Part shown: piece after piece, positions 24,325 to 35,300 of the stretch
Layout of the letters: every line of letters begins with the position of its first letter
How positions within the stretch are numbered: the stretch's first letter is position 1
Source: Symbiodinium natans
Lineage: Eukaryota > Sar > Dinophyceae > Suessiales > Symbiodiniaceae
Reading direction: 5' to 3'
DNA: 64,000 bases
Assembly (NCBI GenBank): GCA_905221605.1
Contig: CAJNDS010000047.1
Span: 1-64,000 of the forward strand
Translations under genes and position numbers: made by a program
Notes under the pieces: model-generated
What the model was told of the DNA's origin: nothing
Seen by the model: the letters and a program-made list of their open reading frames with translations, nothing else
Databases searched by the model: none

Positions 24325-24766
24325 TTAAGAAAGTCCGGCCCCGAGTCCTTCGCGGTGAAGTCCAGCCGAAAGCCATGCCTCCTTCCACCCCCAGCTCTGG
24401 GCTTTGGGGTTCCGCCCCACACCCTAAACCCTAAACCCTAAACCCTAAACCCTAAACCCTAAACCCTAAACCCTAAACCCTAAACCCTAAACCCTAAACC
24501 CTAAACCCTAAACCCTAAACCCTAAACCCTACCCAGCTAGCCCAACAGGCGTAAATGCAGCCCGAAACGCTAAACCCGGTTTAGGGTTGAAACCCCCCAA
24601 AACGTTAAACCGTACACCTGAGCGCCTAAAGACTCTGAGGACCCTCACAATCCCACAAGGCCCTAAACCCTCAACCCTCAACCCTCAACCCTAAACCCTT
24701 ATCCCTAAAGCCCAAAAGCCCAAGCCAGGCCTGAGCGAGGTGACATGGTGCATCAGCTCGAAAATC
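24325..24766 (-). CDS. Two phase-linked exons of an unrecognised gene
   Basis: Exon 24731-24766 encodes IFELMHHVTSL and ends CTCAG|GCCTGG. Exon 24325-24381 starts GGAAG|GAGG and encodes RHGFRLDFTAKDSGPDFL, ending CTTAA|GCTTTGG. The split Arg codon (AG plus G) closes. Both donors would be GC. Between them lies a telomere-like array of about 110 bp (24421-24533). Plus-strand frames of the second island are also open. Confidence 0.35.
24421..24533. repeat. CCCTAAA array
   Basis: About 16 uninterrupted units, in the intron between exons 24731-24766 and 24325-24381. Confidence 0.9.
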
Positions 24767-25469
24767 CTTCTCATTTGGGTCTCGGGTTCAGGGCTTAGGG
24801 TTTAGGATTTGGGGTTTAGGGTTCGGGGTTTAGGGCTTAAGGTTTGGGGTTTAAGGGTTGCGGGTTTGGGATATGAGCAGTTCTGACATTCATGGTCCTG
24901 TTTGGGGAACCCGATAATGTAGAAGGCCGTAGAATATACCCCAAAAATGTTCTCTGACCATGCAGGGGCTTGGGTTGAACAGTCGGGTTTTTGCGAAACC
25001 CTAAACCCTGAAACCCTAAACCCTAGACTAAGCCCTGAAGCGATGAACCCTGCAGCTTCTTAGTGGATCTTAGTGGGGGGCGGGGCCCCAAACCCTAAAC
25101 TCTAAACCCTAAACCCAGGACAGGCAAAGCCTCGCTACTTCGAACAGGGACACTCATGATGTCAGTGCCCCAAAATGGCGGGGTTTAGGGCTAGGCGGGG
25201 CCACAACAGACCCACGCGTTTTCGCAGTTTAGCTCTGTTGCCCTCAGAATCCCCTGTAAATACCGATGTTTCCTGGGTTTCGCACCTCACCTCATCCCCG
25301 CAATTTTTATCCAAAACTATCCTGCAATTTTTTGGGCATCCGTAGACTGCACTGGTATTTGTGGGTTTTTTTTGCACTACTTCGCACTTTCAACGTGTCC
25401 TAAACTAAGCCCTGTCTTGCTTGCATCCGCTTCTGCCCAGCCCTGGGTCTAAATAACACGTTTGCTTCA

Positions 25470-25800
25470 CCATAGTTAGAAGAGAGCATCCATGGCCCAA
25501 CCATGATGACGTCCATAGTCTAATCCGTTCTGGGAAGAGAGTATCCATGGCCCAAGCATGATGACGTCCATGGTCTACTCTGTTCTGATGAGAAGAGAGC
25601 ATCCATGGCCCAAGCATGATGACGTCCATGGTCTACATGTTTTCTGCACTGCCATGGCCCAACCATGATGACGTCCGTGGTCTCCTCCGTTCTGGGAAGA
25701 GAGCATCCAGGGTCCAAGCATGATGACCCATGGTCTATTCTGCTCTGATGAGAAGATAGCATCCATGGCCCAAACATGATGACGTCCATGGTTTACATCG
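25470..25800. repeat. Tandem repeat of about 60 bp, six copies
   Basis: The unit contains GCATCCATGGCCCAAGCATG, ATGACGTCCATGGTCTA and TTCTGATGAGAAGAGA. Copies differ by a few bases, and some lack the GTTCTG part. Each carries TGACGTC, the CRE palindrome, but a role is not shown. Open frames here are by-products of the repeat. Confidence 0.8.
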
Positions 25801-26095
25801 TCTGATCCATTCCGAGAAGGTTAAGCCTTCTTCTGGGCAGAAATGGCTGGAGGTTCTTGCTTTTAGGCGCACTGGGGAGCAGAAAGGCCTCATTGCTCAA
25901 CACTCAAGGCGGTGACCTAAGTCCTGCATCTCAGGTTTGCTGGTGGGGCCACAGTTTTGCGCGGGTCTGCTGGGGACCCGCCAGGGTTTAGGGTTAGGGT
26001 TAGGGCCCAATGGAGTCTGCTCTTCCGTGTCGAGCCTTTGAATTGTTTAGGGTTTAGGGTTTAGGGTTTCGGGTTTAGGGTTCACCCTCCCCTCC

Positions 26096-26204
26096 TAGGC
26101 TGCCCAGTAACCTTTAAAAAGGGTGCCCCGTTTTTGCTTCAAGGGGTGTATAAGGGAACCTAAAGCCCCCCAAAAAGGGAATAAGGGTACTACCGGGCAT
26201 CCTA
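26096..26204. mobile_element. Inverted-repeat element, family M3
   Basis: Ends AGGCTGCCCAGTAACC and GGTACTACCGGGCATCCT. The middle TAAGGGAACCTAAAGCCCCC is shared with the copy at 55651 and a degraded piece at about 54,365. Confidence 0.65.
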
Positions 26205-26366
26205 GCCTCAGCTACCCCACCTCCAAAAAACCCTAAACCTTAAACCCTAAACCCTAAACCCTAAACCCTAAACCCTAAGTAAGCCCTAAACCCTAAACCC
26301 TAAACCCTAAGCCCTAAACCCTAAACCCTAAGCCCTAAACCCTAAACCTTAAACCCTAAACCCTCT

Positions 26367-29300
26367 TCATGAAGACTTCATCGGGCTATTGAGGGTATCT
26401 TCAAGTTCACTTGCACGCAGAACACAAACCCACCACCCCCTAAACCCTCACCTGTTCAAACCCTAAACCCTAAACCCTAAACCCTAAACCCTAAATCCTC
26501 CTAAACCCTAAACCCTCCTAAACCCTAAACCCTCCTAAACCCCAAACCCTAAACCCTAAACTAAACCCTCAACCCTAGTACTCCCTAAACCCGAAACCCT
26601 AAACCCTAAACCCTAAGCCCTAAACCTCCCTCATCCCTAAACCCGAAACCCTAAAGCCAACCTTGGAACTGGAAGAACCTAAGCCCTAAACCCTAAACCC
26701 TAAACTTAAAAGCCGACCTTGGAACTGGAAGAACCCCCCAAGAAGCCTCCAACGGGAGGCGCCCAAGAGATGCAAGCTCTCGTAGTGGATCCAGGATACG
26801 TAAGGCCTAGGTTCGGGTTTGTTCGGGTGGGTTTAGGGTTTAGGGTTTGGGGTTTAGGGGCTAGGGTTTGGGGTTGGGGTTGGGGGTTTGGGCCTGGGGG
26901 CTTTCGGCTCTCTGTGCGGAGCCTTTGGGTTTAGGGGGCCTTTGGTTGGGCTCTGTGTCTTGTTGCTGGCTGGTTTAAGGTTTTGGGGGTGTAAGGTTTA
27001 GGGTTTAGGGTTTAGGGTTTAGGGTCAAAGCTTGTAGGGTCAAAGCTTGTTTGCGCTTTGCTGTTGGTGTTGTTAGGCTGTGCAACGTTGCCCATAGTCC
27101 GAAGCTCTAGGCACGAAAGACCTAAACCCTCAGGACACAAAAGTGCACTTGGTTCTCCATGAGTGCTCATCCACAATCCAGAAGACCACAAAGCCTATCA
27201 ACAATAAACAGCTTTAAACCCTGGACCCTAAACCCTTTCCCCCAAACACTAAACCTTAACCTTGGGGCGCCGGTAACGGGGCTTATAACAGAAACCGTAA
27301 CGGAAAGGAGCGGAGCTGAAACGTATATGTCGCGGAGCTGTACCGGAGCCGTATCGGAAGGCTGCAACGGAGCGCTACCGGCTGTATCGATGCTGTAAGG
27401 GAAGCTGTAGCGGAGCCGTAGCAGAAGCAGCAACTGGATAACGGACATGTAACGGACCTGTAATGGAACTGTAACGGAGCTGTAACGGAAGCTGTAACGG
27501 AGCTGTAACGGAAGTGCAATGGAGCCAGAACGGAGCTGTAACGGAAGCTGTAAAGGAGCTGTAGCGGAGGTGCAACGGAGCTGTAACACATGCTGTAACG
27601 GAGCTGTAACGAAGGGCCCACTAAATGATGGTAGAGCCCACCCCCAACCTTAACCCCAAAACCCTAAACCCTGAACCCTGAACCCTAAACCCTGAAGCCT
27701 AAACCCAAAACCCTGAACCCGTCCCTGATGGGTCCGAAAGTCTGGTAGATGCGGAATGCAGAGGACTCCGTGTCGGCAGACCACATGGCCTGGTCATGTT
27801 TCAGGGTTGAAGGGTTTATGGTTTCGGGACTAGGACCTTAAACCCTAAACCCTGAACCCTAAACCTATCCCTAAACCCTAAACCCTAACCCCTAACCCCT
27901 AACCCCTAAACCCTAAACCCTAAACCCTAAACCCTAAACCCACCCCCAAGCACTAAGCCCCTAAAAGCCCTGAACCTGAAAAGCCCCCCCCAAAATCCTA
28001 CCAGCTCAAGGAGTGTGGGGCCTTCACCATGTTCAACACGTAGACGCCGTAGAGACACTCGTAGCTGCTCACATACATGGACGTGGCCAGCTTGTTGTCG
28101 AAGGTGTATCCTTGAGCTGACCCTGGCACTGCTACGTACAGCCCTAAACCCTAAACCCTAAGCCCTAAACCCTAAACCCTAAACCCTAAAGCCTAAGCCC
28201 TACAACCCCGAAACCCCAAGCCCTAAAGCCTAAGACTCCTAAGACCTACAAACCACAAAACCCAAGCCCAAACCCCTATACTGCCTATACTTGCTAAAGG
28301 TCAACCTTCATGCCCTCAGCCCTAAACCCTAGCCCTAAACCCTAAACCCTAAACCCTAAACCCTAAACCCTAAACCCTAAACCCTAAACCCTAAACCCTA
28401 AACCCTAAACCCTAAACCCTAAACCCTAAACCCTAAACCCTAAACCCTAATAACAGCTCCGGCTTCCCAAGTGCGGTTTGAACCCTAAACCCTAAACCCT
28501 AAACCCTAAACCCTAAACCCTAAACCCTAAAGGCCCTTGCAGTCTAGGCTACGGAGGAGGTCCAGCCACCAACTTGCCTTGGGCCGCTCAGCGTCATCCT
28601 CACAAAGCTGGCGCTCCGCCGGTTCGTTTGGTTTAGGGTTTAGGGTTTAGGGTTTAGGGTTTAGGGTTTAGGGTTTAGGGTTTAGAGTTTAGGGTTTAGG
28701 GTTTAGGGTTTAGGGTTGAGGGTTGAGGGTTGAGGGTTGAGGGTTTAGGGTTTAGGGTTGAGGGTTTAGGGTTTAGGGTTAAGGGTTTAGGGACAGAGAC
28801 TTGAGGCTGAGGTGTTAGAGGGTTAAGGGTTCAGGGTTTACGGGGTATAGCGCATAGCGTATAGGGTTTCGGGTGCGCCCTGTGCCCTGACGCCTTCAGG
28901 GTTTAGGTAGAGGTTTGGGGTTCAGGATTCCGGGACAGTCCCTGCTGCTTTCCGAAGAGCCGTCGAAGCCCCCAGCATAGAAGTCGAAAGCGCGGGTTTA
29001 GGGTTTAGGTTTAGGGTTTAGGGTTTAGGGGCCTAGTTCCGGATAGTAACCTGCTTTTCAAGGCCCGGCTGACCTTCAACTCCCCCAATTTGCGCACAAC
29101 CAGGGCTCTAAGCTCTAACCCTAACCCTAAACCCTAAACTCTATAAGCCCAAAACCCTAAACCCCAAACCTTATAGTACGTAATTGGGGATAATGATTGA
29201 TTAGACCGGTGCCCCAGCGTAAGCCTCTCACCTCTTGGCCCGTGCCTACACGGTTTAGGGTTTAGGGTTTGGGGTTTAGGGTTTGGGGTTTAGGTTTAGG

Positions 29301-32300
29301 GTTCATTGTCTCCTCTCTGCCTGGAAAAGTAACACTTGGTGCCTGCAGCGTGCTGAGCATCTTGGGCCAGTCCAGGGTGCTCGTGCTGGACCGAACGCAA
29401 TCCTCACTTTTTTCTTTTAGGGTTTAGGGTTTGGGGTTTGGGGTTTGGGTTTAGGGTTTAGGGTTTGGGGTTTGGGGTCTGGGGTTGGGGGTTGGGCGGA
29501 TGCAGTCCTGTGATGATACTGCTGGGGTTAGGGGGTTAATTCAGGGCGTTGGTGTCTGCGATTTTCGGGGTTGAAGGTCTTGGGTCTCCCCGGGCCTTGG
29601 TAGGTTGCTTCCATGGCTTCTATGGACCTAAACCCTAAACCTTAAACCTTCCTTCCTTCCGAGGCATCAGGGTCCGAGTCGGTACCCGCGCGGGCCAAAA
29701 GCGTCGTCGCTGTGACGATGCAGCCCCAGACTACGAAACTACAACCTAGAGAAAAACAGACACAGGGTCGCACGCTCCCTCAGGGAGGCGGTAGCGACTG
29801 GTGCAGGGCGGCCAACTGTACAGAACTGGAATGAGAGACCAGCAGGCCACGTTTAAGCTCGGAAAGGAAGGCAGCTACAGCGTCAGGCCGAAGAGAAGCC
29901 AGAACAAAGCTGCGACCGTCCCAATAGACGTCATGAAGCACCACGCGCTTGTCGACCGCAGCAAAGACAGTACGAATCGCCTGGGAGAGGCGTCCAAACC
30001 ACCATACGGCTCCAGAGTCACGTAGAGAAGCGACCAGGAGAAAGATAGTATTGGTAGCTCTCACAAGACGTTGTCGAAGCTCCGTGCAAGAGTCCCGTGA
30101 GGCGCCCGGTCGAATGTGTTCGCCAGGAGCGGTGGGCGGCGCCCCAATGGCCTCTATACGGAGGGAGCGGGCTGCGTCCACAAAAGGCCTTGACCACCAA
30201 TCCATGTGTGCACACATCGCCCACAAGGATAAGAAGGGGGCCAGCGAAAAGGAAAGTCGCCATAGCCGATGTCCCTGCAGCCCAGACCACAAGGGCGACG
30301 GATCGGCCACATCATCTGTAATCGAGCGCCACTCCTTCCAGCCGACAACACTGGTCTCCGCGAGCACTCTGGCTATATCCTGCGCCGGGGCTTGTTGACG
30401 AACTTGTCCGTCAGCCGAAGGCACGGAAGCCTGCGCAGCACCCACTCCGGCAAGCTCCTCAAGTTCCAGCCAATGCTGCAGTTCAGCCTGTAACTCATCA
30501 TCTGTGGCGTAGCGATCCTCTTCCGAAGCACGGCGCTCCACAGGGGTGGGCAGAAGTGGTCCCGCGGTCTGTAGTGGCGGAACTCTAAGGTGGCTAGCCG
30601 CACCCACACGTTTGGTGGCTGTGCCCGCAACATAGATAGGCCCAACCACATGACGTAGCCCGCATCTGCACCGGGAAGAGTGTTCAATATGGTATCGCAA
30701 CCGAGTAGTAGAGTGGTAATCGCGCAAACACCAACGGCAGACAGTGTCGGCAATAAATGACATGCTCTCAGACACCACACCGTGCGTGCGGTGCAGATGC
30801 ACGGACAGGGCATGTTTTGTGGGCCTCGTTTCCGGGCAGACATGGCACTTCCATATCTGTGTCGGCCGCGGCTGGGCCTCTTCTTGTGGCTGGGAGTGCT
30901 CCAGGCAGTCTTTGTTCATAACCCAGTGTGCCTTGATGGCGCGCAGCAGTGTGCCGTGTTGACTGACCCGTTTGCACGCCTTGAGCAACTCCCGGGACTT
31001 TGTACTAACAGCCTGGCGAATGCCACCATTGATAAGGTCGCCAGGGATGAGGGCAGTGCGCCAGATCTGCCTAGCCGCCTGTAGCAGGTCGCGTGTCCAA
31101 GGAACATCCCTCATCAAGGCGGCTTCGAAAATGTCCCACACACGTGCAGGAGCAGACACGCATAGCTGTACCACCAGTCTACATCTTGCTACCAGCAGAG
31201 CTTCAGTCGGCGAGGTCACCGGCAAGAGTACCTCCAGGGCCTTCTGGCACGCATGATGCCCCTCCTGCCATGTTTGCCACACTTTCCTCCTTACACGATG
31301 GAGGAAGCTTTCCATCGGTTTGAGGCTGTTGCGTCCTGGCGCAAGGGAGGTGGCTAAGCAGGCGTACGTAGCCGGCAAGATGCGGCCTGCGATCCAACCT
31401 TCCCGAATTCTCCAAGGGAGGCGGGACCTGGTGAGCAGAGGGCCAGCGGCGACTTCGGCCCCTCTTCCACGGCCGATGGCCTGCTCGATGTCTCTCCTGC
31501 CATTGTCTCGAGGTAACTGTGGCACACCGAGGTATTTGTATTCGGGAGCAATTCGGATGGCTTTGGCGCCCAGTTTGACGGTAGCGTCTCCTTGCAACAG
31601 TTCACCTCGCACCGCCGTGGCTCCTGCACCGCGAGGGTCAATGAGAAACTCCGTCTTCCCCGCCGACACATTGACCCGGAGCCGGAACTGCTGAAAGACC
31701 TCAAGGGTGACGCTACCCATGCAGCGTAAGGTCGAGGGCAGGAGCCCTGCTTCGGGCACATCAGCGAGCAGCACAAGATCATCTGCCCACGCGATGGGGC
31801 ATGGCTCTTCAACCTCGTCAGCACAGGCAACCGCGAGGTTATGGTGGGCAATGCCATGTTTCCCCAGCTCGCTGCTCAAGCAGGCAATGATGCAAGTCAT
31901 CAGCGCGCCGAAGAGGACATCTGCGAGACCGTCACCTGGTCGGCTGCCCCGCGATGCCAGGACCGGCAGTCTATCTCCACGATTTAACCAGCTAGAACCA
32001 CTGACACAATCTTGCAGAAGCGCCCGGTCAGCGGCGTCCAATCCCAGCTGGCCAAGGGCACCGCCATCCAAAAGTTGTTGGGCCCAGGGCAGGATCTGTT
32101 CAGCACACGGTTGCGCCGGTTGCAGATTCCCAAAGAGGAGTTCCCGGTCAACTTCATAGAAGGCTGCCTGCACGTCAACGAAAAGGGCAACCAGGGAATG
32201 TTGCGCTCCCAAGGTAAGGCCCGTAGCAGCTCGATAGGCTGTGAGAGCGTAGCCCACGTGCATGCCCGGACGGCCGCCGAGCTGGAGCGGTTGGTATGCG

Positions 32301-35300
32301 CTCACCACCTTCTTGCCTATGGTGTTGCGTATGTGGCCGTGCCAAATTTTTGCCACTCCGTTGAGCAGTACAATGGAGCGGTAGTTGCTAGGGATGGCTG
32401 CAGGTCCTTTCTTGTAAAGGGCGCATGCGAGCGCGTGCTTGAAGCCAGAGGGCTCCTTCCCCCGCAGCGTTATCTTCGCATGCAGTTGCCAAAGCCAACG
32501 ACTGGCGAGAGCGGGTTGGGTGGACCAGACTCCATTGCGGATTCCATCTGGTCCTGGGGCTTTTGTGGGGCGTTGTCGCCGACAAAGATGCTCCACTTCC
32601 AGCAGAGACGGTAGAGCCCCAGGACAGGGGCATCCTGGTTTTTCCTGGCATGCCAGGTGGAACTCATCCAGCTGCTGCGGAGTCACCACACGTCCTTGTT
32701 CTTGCTCTCGGAACTGTTCGCGTAGTTCAGCTTGGATGTTGTAGCCACCCGCAGAGTGTACCTTCCTCCGTTCCGCTGCCCGCCTGGAAGCCCATTTGAG
32801 ATGCGTGAGGGCCTGATCCACCCTGCCGTGAACGTGCCATGACGCAATAGCACCGGACAGTAGGGAGTGAAGGTGAACGGTTTTATCCCGTTGCCCAAGA
32901 CGGTGCAGACGCCTGCACATGGACGCCTCTTGTCCAGAGAGAACAGCCACTTGGCGCCAGGTTTCGAGACGCCAAAGCCGACGGCGTCGACCCCGCCAGG
33001 CTTGCCAGCATTGCCGCAGCCATGCTAGACGTGCTCGGGCCTTGGCCTGGGCTTTGTCATGTCTCACCTTTTTAAGGGTGCAAAGGAGGCGCCAAGCCTC
33101 CTCACTCAGGTAGGGTTGCTTAGGGTGGGCTCGGGGTCTGCGGGGCAGTTGCCGGCAAAGAGCCTGATATCGGGCAGCGAGTGATTGGATCTGCACTTGC
33201 GGAGCCAGGGACAATGTCGCCGGCCAGGATCCTACAGAATCCCACAAGGCCGGGGCCAGTCTAGCGCATTCAGCGGCCGTACAGAGCCGGGGGGCTCGCT
33301 CAGTTCCAGGCGCCGCGAGAGTCAAGGTCCCTTCCGCCACAAGCGGCATATGATCGCGCGGACCAAGGAGGACATCGAAATCTGGAAACGGACGCGTCCG
33401 GGAGATGTTCCAAGCTTCCTCAGAGATCAGGATATGATCCAGACGTTTGCGCAGCCCGCTGGAGTGCTGCCAGGTCCAAGTGTGACCCCTGTGAATGTTC
33501 GAGAAAGTGGACACCGCGATCAGGCAAGCCTCACGGCAGACATGGGCTAGTTTATCATCCCCTACCCTAGGCTCCTGTATCGACACCAGGGTGCCGATGT
33601 TGTGGTCATTCGTGTCAGCTACTGCGAAATCGGCATTCGCGTCTATGCCTATCCAAATGGCAGCCTTGGGGGGTAAGCGTGCTAGTCGCGTTCGCAAATC
33701 ACCCCAGAATGCCACAATTTCCGAACGAGGCCGGTCCGCATGAGGCGCATGAGCTGACAAAATGCAGATAGGCACAGGCAACCGCGTTGATTGGACGATC
33801 AGCAGCCGCGGGTGGGAGTGAACTATCATCCAGGCGTCAAGGGTCGAGCAACCAGGTGCCCAGCTATCCTTAATCCAGATCTCACACCCAAACTGGCCAG
33901 CCTTGTCCGCACCAGATCGCCACGTAAGGAAATTGCCTGACACCCACCTCCCTGCGCGAGAGCGGCACTCTTGAAGGGTGGCGATGTCGACCTTCAGATG
34001 GCCGAGCTGCTTGACTAGGTAGGCCCACCGTTGCCCTGTGCCGGCTTTGTTGAAGAAATGTGGAACGACGTCCTTCAAGGTTTGGACATTGGCTTGGACA
34101 GCGCGGGAAAAGAGTGTGACCGGTGATGAGTGTTGAAGTTCACTGACAGCCTGCCCATCTTGGGCCTCAGGGCTGGCCGATTCAGGCGGCGGATCGGGGG
34201 AGACCTCGACACGGAGAACCAGGCAGGAACTAGTACGCAATGTCCCGTAGGGCACAAGCCACAAATGCCGAGAGTGTTTGGCCCAGTGGTCCGAGAACTG
34301 AGGGGGTTCTCTCACAACTGCCCCCCTTAACGGCTAGACCGGCTAAGCAGTCCGCGAGCTCGTTAATGACATACCCCTGATGTCCAGGTACATGTACAAG
34401 GTCGGTGCTGGCCCGTGACTGCAACGCCTGCCAAGCCACCCTGGCATCTCGCGCCCAAACGGAAGAGGCGGTGGCATGGCCTGCCGCTACCATGAGGGCA
34501 GCCTGGTTGTCGACAGCAGCGACAACCCGTGAGGGTACACCGCCCCAAGCGGCGCGGTTGGCATCTACCCAAACGGACGCCCAGAGAGCTGCAGATTGCA
34601 GTGCCATAAGCTCGGCAACATAAGAGCGTAGAACAGGCGGAACCTCATTTGAGAGTCCAGCCGCATTCAGCTTGCCGTGTTCCCAACCAACTCTGAACCA
34701 GGAACCACGGAACGCCGCCCAGGCAGTGAAAGCCCATGCTCCAGAGCCAGCCCCAGACCCATCAGTAGCCACGAGGAGCTGATCTGGGACACCACATGTC
34801 CATTTTGGGTATACCTCCCATGCAGCGCGTAGGCGGGGGTGGACCGCCTGCGGGAGGTCAAGAGGCAGATCCTCCGCCATCCAATACTCATACAGGAACT
34901 CTTGAAGTTGCCCTGCGGGTGTGAGAGCCACCTCCCACATCTGGTCCTCACTCTGACGCCAAACCAACTCCGGAGCCCCTCGTGGGCATAAGTAGCAACT
35001 CCAGCATTGCGTGAAAAGCGGCTTGGTATCAGAAAACGCGTGGTCGAAGCTATGGCATCGGCTAGGCAGCCAGATGTGGCAGGCATACGAGACCGGGGTA
35101 TCAGAATCCGCTCCCTGCCACCGTGGTGCAGGAGGGGCCTGGCTCTGTGGCCGACTATGGGGCGGAAGCCACGCCCAGCATGATGCCAGGAAACAGAGGG
35201 CAGCAAAAGTGCCGATCCATCCTGAAGGGGGACCCCTAGCGCGGCACAGGGCCCACCAGCCGAGAAGCACAGTCAGCCAGAAGGGTCGGCCACGCACCTC

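Noticed and set aside
25405-25789. Three overlapping ORFs with repeated MDVIMLGPW
   Set aside because: They are by-products of the 60-bp tandem repeat.
27167-27621. Ser/Leu/Tyr-rich ORFs open in all minus frames
   Set aside because: They arise from the short tandem repeat at 27283-27616.
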